DNA of 64,000 nt, taken from the NCBI RefSeq assembly GCF_036880965.1, contig NZ_JBAJMV010000002.1:186001-250000 (forward strand), given 5' to 3'. This DNA is from JAUASW01 sp036880965 (GTDB taxonomy: Bacteria > Pseudomonadota > Gammaproteobacteria > Burkholderiales > Burkholderiaceae_C). A program made the translations under genes and the position numbers. This document shows, one piece after another, positions 1-7,490 of the stretch (positions are counted from its first letter, which is position 1; every line of letters starts with the position of its first letter). The notes beneath the pieces were generated by a model. It was not told the origin of the DNA, searched no databases, and saw nothing but the letters and a program-made list of their open reading frames with translations.

Positions 1-1
1 C

Positions 2-3000
2 GAGGCAGTGGAGCGCGAGGTGTCGCGCCCGCTCGAAGAAGCGCTGAACACCATTGCCGGTGTCGAGCGCATCAACTCGCGCGCTTTCGAGGGGCGCACC
101 CAGGTCAATGTGGAGTTCGGCCTGAACGCCGACATGAGCCGCGTCATGCAGGACGTGCGCGACCGCGTGGCCATGGCGCAGGCCGGCTTTCCCAAGGACG
201 TGAAGCCGCCGATGGTGATGCGCTACCAGGGCGACAACGCCCAGCCCATCGTCGTGATGGCGCTGATGAGCAAGACGCGGCCGGCGCGCGAGCTGTCGAT
301 GCTGGCCGAGTTCACCATTTCCAAGCGCCTGGCGCGTGTGGACGGTGTGGCCAAGGTGGACATCGGCGGCATGGTCTCGCGCGAAGTCCGCATCGACCTC
401 GACCCACAGCGGCTGCGCGCCTATGGGGTCACGCCGGCCGAGATCGCCTCGGCGCTGAACCAGGCCAATGCCGACCAGCCGGTGGGCATGCTGTCGGACG
501 GCACGTCGGACGCCATGCTGCGCGTCGAAGGCAAGGTCAAGGACCCCAAGGAATTCGCCAAGATCGTCGTGGCCCGCCGCGGCAATCTGGCGCTGACGCT
601 GACCGACCTCGGCACCCTGGTGGAGCGTGAGCGCGAGCCCGATTCCATCGCCCGCATCAATGGCCAGCCGGCCGTGAGCTTCTACGTTTTCAAGCAGCAG
701 GATTCCAACATCGTCGCCACCGGCGAAGCGGTGAAGGACGCGGTGAAGGAGATCCAGAGAACCCTGCCGGACGACATCAAGCTGGAGCTGATGTACGTCA
801 ACAGCGACTTCGTCAAGGGCTCGCTGGAGGGCCTGAAGCACACGCTGATCGAAGGCGCGCTGCTGACGGTGGCCATCGTCTTCCTGTTCCTGCACAGCTG
901 GCGCTCGACCATCATCACTGGCCTGACCCTGCCTATCGCTGTGATCTCGAGCTTCATCGCCGTGCATGCCTTCGGCTTCACCTTGAACTTCATGACGATG
1001 ATGGCCTTGAGCCTGTGCATCGGCCTGCTGATCGACGATGCCATCGTGGTGCGAGAGAACATCGTGCGCCATGTGGCCATGGGCAAGGACCATCACACGG
1101 CCGCGGCTGACGGCACGAACGAGATTGGCCTTGCCGTGATGGCCACCACCTTCGCCATCTGCGCCGTGTTCGTGCCGGTCGCCTTCATGGGCGGCATCAT
1201 CGGCAAGTTTTTCTACCCCTTCGGCATCACCGTGGCGGTGGCCGTGATGGTGAGCCTTTTTGTCAGCTTCACGCTGGATCCGATGCTCTCCAGCATCTGG
1301 AAGGACCCGCCGAGCACGATGCTCAAGAAGCTGCCGGTGATCGGCCACCTGATCCGTGGCACCGACCGTGGCATGGAGGGGCTGCACGCCTTCTACGAGC
1401 GGGCTATCCGCTGGATCTTCTCGGGCCGCCGATATCGCGTCTTCGTGCCGCCGGTGCCGGCCTACGGTCGTCCCTTCAAGGCTGATGGCTCACGTGACCG
1501 TTCTGCCAAGCGCGGCCTGCGCTTTGCCACCCTGACGCCGCGTGGCATCGTCGCCTGGTCGGGCGTGGGCAGCTTTGTGCTTGCGCTGTTCCTGGCTGGC
1601 TTCGTGGGCAGCGAGTTCGTGCCCGAGACCGACCAGGGCTTCACCCAGCTGACGCTGCGCATGCCCACGGCCACCAGCCTGGACCGCGGCAATGCCAAGG
1701 TGCAGCAGGTCGAGGAGATCCTGTCGCAGTTCAAGGAGATCAAGATGGTCTCCACCGTGGTGGGCGCTTCGGGCGAGGGCATGGCCACGGGCCGCAACCA
1801 GGCTCAATTGAATCTCTCGCTGGTGGACCGCAAGGAACGCAAGCGCACGCAGAAGGAAGTGGAGAACGCGGTCCGCGAGGCCATCGCCAAGGTTCCGGGC
1901 ATCGAGGTCAGTGTCGGCTTCAACCGCCCGGTCTGGATCACGCTCTTGGGCAACGACGCCGAGCAGCTGACCAAGGCCGCCAACGACCTGGCCGACAAGA
2001 TCCGCAAGGTCAAGGGCACCGTGGACGTGGACACGACGGTGCGCGCCGGCCTGCCTGCCTTCGCGGTGAAGCTGAAGGACTCGGCGATCCGTGAGCTGGG
2101 TCTGACCGCGCCGCAAATCGCTTCTTCGCTGCGTGCCTATGTGAACGGCGAGGTTGCCACCTACTGGACCACGCCGGACGGCAACCAGGTCGAGGTGCTC
2201 TTGCGCCTGCCCATCGAGCAGCGCCAGCGCGTCGAGCAGATGTACAAGCTGCCGGTCGCGTTCTCCAAGGACGGCGCACCGATCTCGCTGGACCAGGTCG
2301 CCACCATCGAGCAGGTGTTCAACCCCGAGGTCATCCGTCGCCAGAACCTGCAGCGCCGTGAGGCCGTCTATGCCGGCGTGCAAGGCCGCAGCTCGGGTGA
2401 AGTGAACGAGGAAGTCGCCAAGCTCGTCAAGAACCACCAGCTGCCGCCGGGCGTGAGTTTCCTGGTGGACGGCGCAGGCAAGCAGCAGCAAGAGGCCTTC
2501 ATGGGCCTGGTCGGTGCCATGGGCCTGGCGGTGATCTTCATCTACATCGTGCTGGCCAGCCAGTTCGGCAGCTTCCTGCAGCCGATTGCCATCATGGCTT
2601 CCTTGCCACTGGCGCTGCTGGGCGTGATGCTGGCGCTGCTGGTGACGGGCTCGACGCTGAACGTGTTCTCGATGATCGGCCTCGTGATGCTGATGGGCCT
2701 GGTGACCAAGAACGCGATTCTTCTTGTGGACTTCGCCAACCATGCCCGCAAGGCCGGGGCGACGGTGGCCGATGCCTTGCGGGAGGCCGGGCTGATCCGG
2801 ATGCGCCCGATCATCATGACCACGGCCGCGATGATCTTCGGCATGCTGCCCATGGCCATCGCCTTCAACGAGGGCGGCGAGATCCAGGCGCCCATGGGCC
2901 GGGCCATCATCGGCGGCGTGCTCACCTCGACGCTGCTCACCCTCGTCGTGGTGCCGGTGATCTACAGCTATGTGCTCAACGTGCCGCGCCGCTGCAGCGA

Positions 3001-3082
3001 GGCCGTGAGCTGGGTCAAAGCTTTGTTCGGCCGTCGCCCAGGCACCTTGCCTGGCGCAGTGATGCCGGCCGGTGATGACTGA
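2..3082 (+). CDS. RND efflux pump inner-membrane permease, 5'-truncated
   Basis: Proton-driven resistance-nodulation-division transporter that exports substrates across the inner membrane together with a periplasmic adaptor and an outer-membrane channel. The frame is open from base 2 and the visible 1026 or so residues start inside the first porter domain (VEREVSRPLEEALNTIAGVE), so only a few dozen N-terminal residues lie outside the window. Two periplasmic porter halves alternate with two bundles of membrane helices, and the intracellular repeat typical of HAE1/MdtB-type pumps is present (LCIGLLIDDAIVVREN near residue 340; a TKNAILLVDFANHAR segment near 905). The substrate cannot be told. 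A hairpin terminator follows. Confidence 0.93.
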   Translation, partial: EAVEREVSRPLEEALNTIAGVERINSRAFEGRTQVNVEFGLNADMSRVMQDVRDRVAMAQAGFPKDVKPPMVMRYQGDNAQPIVVMALMSKTRPARELSMLAEFTISKRLARVDGVAKVDIGGMVSREVRIDLDPQRLRAYGVTPAEIASALNQANADQPVGMLSDGTSDAMLRVEGKVKDPKEFAKIVVARRGNLALTLTDLGTLVEREREPDSIARINGQPAVSFYVFKQQDSNIVATGEAVKDAVKEIQRTLPDDIKLELMYVNSDFVKGSLEGLKHTLIEGALLTVAIVFLFLHSWRSTIITGLTLPIAVISSFIAVHAFGFTLNFMTMMALSLCIGLLIDDAIVVRENIVRHVAMGKDHHTAAADGTNEIGLAVMATTFAICAVFVPVAFMGGIIGKFFYPFGITVAVAVMVSLFVSFTLDPMLSSIWKDPPSTMLKKLPVIGHLIRGTDRGMEGLHAFYERAIRWIFSGRRYRVFVPPVPAYGRPFKADGSRDRSAKRGLRFATLTPRGIVAWSGVGSFVLALFLAGFVGSEFVPETDQGFTQLTLRMPTATSLDRGNAKVQQVEEILSQFKEIKMVSTVVGASGEGMATGRNQAQLNLSLVDRKERKRTQKEVENAVREAIAKVPGIEVSVGFNRPVWITLLGNDAEQLTKAANDLADKIRKVKGTVDVDTTVRAGLPAFAVKLKDSAIRELGLTAPQIASSLRAYVNGEVATYWTTPDGNQVEVLLRLPIEQRQRVEQMYKLPVAFSKDGAPISLDQVATIEQVFNPEVIRRQNLQRREAVYAGVQGRSSGEVNEEVAKLVKNHQLPPGVSFLVDGAGKQQQEAFMGLVGAMGLAVIFIYIVLASQFGSFLQPIAIMASLPLALLGVMLALLVTGSTLNVFSMIGLVMLMGLVTKNAILLVDFANHARKAGATVADALREAGLIRMRPIIMTTAAMIFGMLPMAIAFNEGGEIQAPMGRAIIGGVLTSTLLTLVVVPVIYSYVLNVPRRCSEAVSWVKALFGRRPGTLPGAVMPAGDD

Positions 3083-3105
3083 AGTTTTTTTGCGGCGAAT
3101 GTGAG

Positions 3106-3130
3106 AAGGGGCGCACTGGCGCCCCTTTTC
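3106..3130 (+). terminator. Rho-independent terminator after the RND gene
   Basis: AAGGGGCGC at 3106-3114, loop ACTG, and the complementary GCGCCCCTT at 3119-3127, followed by TTTTCC. It lies 24 bases after the RND stop codon and before the next gene's ribosome binding site. Confidence 0.8.
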
Positions 3131-3179
3131 CTTTCACACGGTCGCGGTAGCATGGTCCGCTCGATCCAAGGAGTCAGTG

Positions 3180-4118
3180 ATGAGCGAAACCACCCAGAAG
3201 TACCGCCTGGTCACCCGTAGCGATTTCGATGGCCTGGTCTGTGCCGTGCTGCTGAACGAGCTGGACATGATCGACGACATCAGCTTCGTCCATCCCAAGG
3301 ACATGCAGGACGGCAAGGTTGCGATCACCGAGCGCGACATCACGACCAACCTGCCTTTCGTGCCGGGCGCCCATCTGGTGTTCGACCACCATGAGTCGGA
3401 AACGGTGCGCAACACCGGCGAACGCAAGAACCACATCATCGACCCGAAGGCGCCGTCGGCGGCTCGCGTGGTCTACGACTACTACGGTGGCAAGGCGCGC
3501 TTTCCGCGCATCAGCGAGGCCATGATGGCGGCGGTCGACAAGGCCGACTCGGCGCAGTTCACCCGCGAAGAAATCCTCGACCCGAGCGACTGGGTGCTGC
3601 TGAACTACCTGATGGATTCACGCACTGGGCTGGGCCGCTTCCGCGAGTTCCGCATCAGCAACTACGCGCTGATGATGGACCTGATCAAGTACTGTGCCGA
3701 CCACGACATCGATGACATCCTGCGCTTGCCCGACGTGGTCGAACGCATCGACCTCTACTTCGAGCACACAGCACAGGCGCGTGAGCAGATCGAGCGCTGC
3801 ACCACGGTGCACAAGAACCTCGCTGTGCTGGACCTGCGCGGTGAAGAAACCATCTTTGCCTGCAACCGCTTCATGATCTATGCGATGTACCCGGAGACCA
3901 ACATCTCCATCCACGCAATGTGGGGCCTGCAAAAGCAGAACACGGTGTTCGCCACCGGCAAGTCCATCCTGGACCGCAGCAGCAAGACCAATGTGGGCGA
4001 GCTGATGCTCAAGTACGGCGGCGGTGGCCACAATGCGGCCGGCACCTGCCAGATTGCCAACGACCAGGCCGAAACGGTGCTGGCCGAGCTGATCGCCAAG
4101 ATCAATCAGGATGGCTGA
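3180..4118 (+). CDS. DHH-family phosphoesterase (exopolyphosphatase-like)
   Basis: Cytosolic protein of 312 residues in the DHH/DHHA1 superfamily, metal-dependent phosphoesterases acting on pyrophosphate, polyphosphate or small nucleotides. The early SDFDGL motif, the FDHHES motif near residue 66, and the C-terminal GGGGHNAAGT glycine-rich DHHA1 motif near residue 283 are all present. ATG at 3180 is chosen because AAGGAG lies at the correct distance; a GTG three bases upstream is less likely. The natural substrate is not known for this subgroup. It stands alone, between a terminator and an SOS-type promoter. Confidence 0.85.
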   Translation: MSETTQKYRLVTRSDFDGLVCAVLLNELDMIDDISFVHPKDMQDGKVAITERDITTNLPFVPGAHLVFDHHESETVRNTGERKNHIIDPKAPSAARVVYDYYGGKARFPRISEAMMAAVDKADSAQFTREEILDPSDWVLLNYLMDSRTGLGRFREFRISNYALMMDLIKYCADHDIDDILRLPDVVERIDLYFEHTAQAREQIERCTTVHKNLAVLDLRGEETIFACNRFMIYAMYPETNISIHAMWGLQKQNTVFATGKSILDRSSKTNVGELMLKYGGGGHNAAGTCQIANDQAETVLAELIAKINQDG

Positions 4119-4177
4119 GCTGGGCGCTGGTGCGGTGCTACGGTGGCTTCGCTTCGAAAATAGTTGACCTGGTGTTA

Positions 4178-4206
4178 TTGACAGTACTGTATGTGAATAC
4201 AGTATC
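4178..4206 (+). promoter_or_regulatory. SOS promoter with a perfect LexA box
   Basis: TTGACA (-35) at 4178-4183 is followed by CTGTATGTGAATACAG at 4187-4202, an exact match to the proteobacterial LexA box CTGT-N8-ACAG, extended symmetrically to TACTGT..ACAGTA (4185-4204). The box covers the spacer and the -10 region (CAGTAT at 4200-4205), as expected for repression by LexA and induction after DNA damage. Confidence 0.85.
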
Positions 4207-4244
4207 ATCCGGCCCATCGATTCACCGTTTCCACCGGAGTTCGC

Positions 4245-4472
4245 ATGGGCCGCTTTTCTTCTGTCTCTTCGCTTCTGAGCCGTTTGAACCGCCTCAAGGA
4301 CCCCAACGCCTGGGTCTGCCTGATCGCCGTGTTCGTGATCCTGGGTTTGATGGGTGGGGCGTTCGAACCGGCCTCGATGGAGGGCAGCATCCATGATGCG
4401 GGCATGAATGAAGCCTCGTCACTCGAGGTCGCGCTAGGTGCACCTTTGGCAGCCGCGATTCAGCCGGGATGA
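4245..4472 (+). CDS. Small SOS-controlled single-pass membrane protein
   Basis: A 75-residue protein I do not recognise. It starts at ATG 4245 with GGAG upstream and lies about 40 bases behind the LexA box. One hydrophobic helix (WVCLIAVFVILGLMGGAF, about residues 23-40) separates a short, basic N-terminus that should face the cytoplasm from an acidic, Ala-rich C-terminal tail. A small membrane protein under direct LexA control recalls the SOS division inhibitors SidA of Caulobacter and YneA of Bacillus, but no sequence similarity is claimed. Its last 13 bases overlap the convergent transporter gene. Confidence 0.65.
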   Translation: MGRFSSVSSLLSRLNRLKDPNAWVCLIAVFVILGLMGGAFEPASMEGSIHDAGMNEASSLEVALGAPLAAAIQPG

Positions 4473-5902
4473 GAGCCTGCGCCCGCGGCTGTCGGCTTCG
4501 GGCTTGAGCGCAAGACCACGGCGACGAGCAGCGTCGCCAGCAGTGCGAAGCCGGCACCCAGGCCGAACGCCAGTTGGTAGCCGCCGCTGAGCGACTGAGG
4601 CAGGGCCGAACCCGCGGCGGCGAGGGCGCTGCTGCGTGCCGCGGCCAGGCTGGCCAGCACGGCCAGCCCAAGGGAGCCGCCCATCATGAAGGCCGTGTTC
4701 ACCACGCCTGAGGCCAGGCCCGAATCTTCCGGCTTCACCTCGCTCATTGCCGCCAACAGCAGCGGGTTGAAGGCGACACCGGAGCCGAGTCCCAGCAGAA
4801 GCATGCCGGGCACGATGTCCAGCCACATCGTGCCGTCCACCGGAGCGCGGGCAAACAGCGCCAGGCCGCTGGCACCCAGCAGCAGGCCACAGACCAGAGG
4901 CCCGCGGATGCCGAAGCGCATCACGATCTTGGCTGAGAGGCCCAAGGAGAAGCCGGCCATGATCAGATTGGCGGGCAGGAAGGCCAGGCCGATCTGCATC
5001 GGCGTGAAACCCAGCACCAACTGCATGTACAGCGCCGATATGAAGAACCAGGCGAACATCGCGGCCGCCCACAACACCCCCACAGCATTGGCCACGGCCA
5101 CCGAGCGCAGCTTGAAAAGCGAGAGCGGCATCAAGGGCTGTTTCACCCTGGATTCAATCAGGAGGAAGCTGAACAGCAGCAGCACGGCGCCCGTCAGCAG
5201 GCCCAGCGTGACCGGCGAGGTCCAACCAGCCTCATTGCCGTTCACTACCGCATAAACAGCCAGCATCAGGGCGCTCGTCACCGTCACAGCGCCGGCCAGG
5301 TCCAACTTCACCGCGTGCAGCGCCTTGCTGCGCGGCAGCAGCAACAGGCACAAGCCGAATACCACGGCGCCAATGGGCAGGTTGACCAGGAACACCCAGT
5401 GCCAGTCCAGCGCGCTGGTCAGCAAGCCGCCGAGCAGCACGCCGATGCTGCCGCCGCCGGCACAGACAAAGCCGTAGACACCCATTGCCTTGGCCCGTTC
5501 ACCATCCTCGGTGAACAGATTCATGATCAGTGACAGCGAAATCGCCGACACCACGGCGCCACCCAGGCCCTGCACGGCGCGCGCTGCAATCAGCATCGTC
5601 TGCGAACCGGCCATTCCGCAGGCGGCTGAAGCCGCAGTGAACAAGGCCAGGCCCAGCAGGAACATTCGCCGGTGTCCATAGAGGTCACCCAGACGGCCGC
5701 CCAGGAGCATGAAACCGCCAAAGCTCAGCATGTAGGCATTGACCACCCAGACCAGCGAAGTCTCGGTAAAGCCCAGGTCGGCACGGATGGAGGGCAGGGC
5801 GACATTCACGATGGTCGTGTCCAGCACGATCATCAGCACGCCCAGGCACAGCACCATCAGGGCCAGCCAGCGGCGGCGGGGATGCAGGTCTTGTTCTGTC
5901 AT
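4460..5902 (-). CDS. DHA2-family (EmrB/QacA-type) MFS drug exporter
   Basis: Inner-membrane proton antiporter of 480 residues and about 14 helices. The motif LDTTIVNVALPSI near residue 27 is the DHA2 signature in helix 1, and GGRLGDLYGHRR near residue 67 is the MFS loop 2-3 motif. ATG at 5902 is chosen because the protein then starts MTEQDLHPRRRWLALM, with a short cytoplasmic tail followed directly by helix 1; the longer open frame adds Cys-rich sequence unlike a transporter. There is no adjacent EmrA adaptor gene, so substrate and partners are unknown. Confidence 0.9.
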   Translation of the reverse strand: MTEQDLHPRRRWLALMVLCLGVLMIVLDTTIVNVALPSIRADLGFTETSLVWVVNAYMLSFGGFMLLGGRLGDLYGHRRMFLLGLALFTAASAACGMAGSQTMLIAARAVQGLGGAVVSAISLSLIMNLFTEDGERAKAMGVYGFVCAGGGSIGVLLGGLLTSALDWHWVFLVNLPIGAVVFGLCLLLLPRSKALHAVKLDLAGAVTVTSALMLAVYAVVNGNEAGWTSPVTLGLLTGAVLLLFSFLLIESRVKQPLMPLSLFKLRSVAVANAVGVLWAAAMFAWFFISALYMQLVLGFTPMQIGLAFLPANLIMAGFSLGLSAKIVMRFGIRGPLVCGLLLGASGLALFARAPVDGTMWLDIVPGMLLLGLGSGVAFNPLLLAAMSEVKPEDSGLASGVVNTAFMMGGSLGLAVLASLAAARSSALAAAGSALPQSLSGGYQLAFGLGAGFALLATLLVAVVLRSSPKPTAAGAGSHPG

Positions 5903-6027
5903 GGAGTTCCTGTTTTCGACGGTCGGCGAGGTTAGCAGGCCGCTTGGCCGGCAGTTGCAGACACGACGATCAGGATGCTTGGACTTCGACAGGCAAAGAC
6001 AATCTCCAGGAATGGCTTCCGCCAGCC

Positions 6028-7416
6028 TCAGCACTCGACGATGTTCACCGCCAGCCCGCCGCGGGCCGTTTCCTTGTACTTGGTCATCATGTCGGCGCCG
6101 GTGTCGCGCATGGTCTTGATGACCTTGTCCAGGCTGACGAAGTGCGTGCCGTCGCCGCGCAGTGCCATGCGAGCGGCGTTGATGGCCTTGACCGAGGCAA
6201 TGGCATTGCGTTCGATGCAGGGTATCTGCACCAGGCCGCCCACCGGGTCGCAGGTCAGGCCCAGGTGGTGTTCCATGCCGATCTCGGCGGCGTTCTCGAC
6301 CTGCTCGGGTGTGCCGCCCATGACCTGGCAGAGTGCCGCGGCAGCCATCGAGCAGGCCACGCCGACTTCGCCCTGGCAGCCCACTTCGGCGCCAGAGATG
6401 GATGCGTTTTCCTTGTAGAGGATGCCGATGGCGGCGGCGGTCAACAGGAAGTCGATCACGCCGTCGTCATTGGCATGGTGGACGAAGCGCGAGTAGTAGT
6501 GCAAGACGGCGGGCACGATGCCGGCCGCGCCGTTGGTCGGCGCCGTGACGACACGACCGCCTGCCGCGTTCTCTTCGTTCACGGCCAGCGCGTACAGGTT
6601 GACCCAGTCCATGACCTGCAGCGGATCTCGCAATGCGGCTTCGGGGTTGGCAGTGAGATCGCGGTGCAGCTGCGCGGCTCGGCGCTTGACCTTGAAGCCG
6701 CCCGGCAGGATGCCTTCGGTCTTGCAGCCGCGCGTCACGCAGTCCTGCATCACCTGCCAGATTTTCAAGAGGCCGGTTCGGGTCTCTTCATCGCTGCGCC
6801 AGTGACGCTCGTTGCGGCGCATCACCTCGGCAATCGTGATGCCGTGCTCCTTGGTCAGGGCCAGCAGCTCGTCGCCGGTCTTGAAGGGGTAGGGCAGTAC
6901 CGTGGCATCGGGCGCGATGACCTTCTGCTTCGAGCCGTCCGCCGCGACCTCGTCGCTGACGATGAAACCCCCACCGACCGAGTAGTAGATGCGGTTGGCG
7001 ACTTCGTTGCCCTCGGCATCGAAAGCCAGGCAGCGCATGCCGTTGGCATGGAACGGCAGGGATTCGCGGCGCTTGAAGACCAGGTCCTTGGCCTCGTCGA
7101 ACCTGACCACCTGCTTGCCAAGCAAATTCAGGTCGCCAGCGCGGATCGCTGCGAGCAGCGAAGGGATGGCCTCGATGTCCACCGTGTCCGGCTCATGGCC
7201 GGCCAGGCCCAGCAGCACGGCCGTGTCGCTGCCATGGCCCTTGCCGGTGGCGCCGAGGCTGCCGTACAGGATCACCTGCACGCGGGCCACGCGGGCCAAG
7301 AGGCCTTCGTGGTCCAGGCGCAGGCCGAACAGGCGCGCGGCGCGCATCGGGCCCACGGTATGCGAGCTCGATGGCCCGATGCCGATCTTGAAAAGGTCGA
7401 AGACCGAGACTGCCAT
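6028..7416 (-). CDS. sdaA: L-serine ammonia-lyase (single-chain, iron-sulfur)
   Basis: Converts L-serine to pyruvate and ammonia in the cytosol using a [4Fe-4S] cluster. The 462 residues have the usual order for the single-chain enzyme: beta domain first (FKIGIGPSSSHTVGPMRAA at residue 9 on), then the alpha domain with GAEVGCQGEVGVACSMAAAA and CDPVGGLVQIPCIERNAIA, and the conserved tail ending in a cysteine. It lies 74 bases downstream of gcvP on the same strand, so glycine cleavage and serine breakdown are probably co-transcribed; serine hydroxymethyltransferase links the two pathways. Confidence 0.95.
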   Translation of the reverse strand: MAVSVFDLFKIGIGPSSSHTVGPMRAARLFGLRLDHEGLLARVARVQVILYGSLGATGKGHGSDTAVLLGLAGHEPDTVDIEAIPSLLAAIRAGDLNLLGKQVVRFDEAKDLVFKRRESLPFHANGMRCLAFDAEGNEVANRIYYSVGGGFIVSDEVAADGSKQKVIAPDATVLPYPFKTGDELLALTKEHGITIAEVMRRNERHWRSDEETRTGLLKIWQVMQDCVTRGCKTEGILPGGFKVKRRAAQLHRDLTANPEAALRDPLQVMDWVNLYALAVNEENAAGGRVVTAPTNGAAGIVPAVLHYYSRFVHHANDDGVIDFLLTAAAIGILYKENASISGAEVGCQGEVGVACSMAAAALCQVMGGTPEQVENAAEIGMEHHLGLTCDPVGGLVQIPCIERNAIASVKAINAARMALRGDGTHFVSLDKVIKTMRDTGADMMTKYKETARGGLAVNIVEC

Positions 7417-7419
7417 GCT

Positions 7420-7450
7420 GGCTCCTCCATGGAGCCTCTGGTGGAGGCTC
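7420..7450 (-). promoter_or_regulatory. Two overlapping hairpins before sdaA (possible translational switch)
   Basis: GGCTCC (7420-7425) can pair with GGAGCC (7431-7436), burying the Shine-Dalgarno of sdaA. GAGCCTC (7432-7438) can instead pair with GAGGCTC (7444-7450). Bases 7432-7436 belong to both stems, so the two structures exclude each other. The pairing is seen in the sequence; the regulatory role is inferred. Confidence 0.35.
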
Positions 7451-7490
7451 TTCTAGGTTCTAGGCGATTGATCCGGTCTGATCGACCAAC

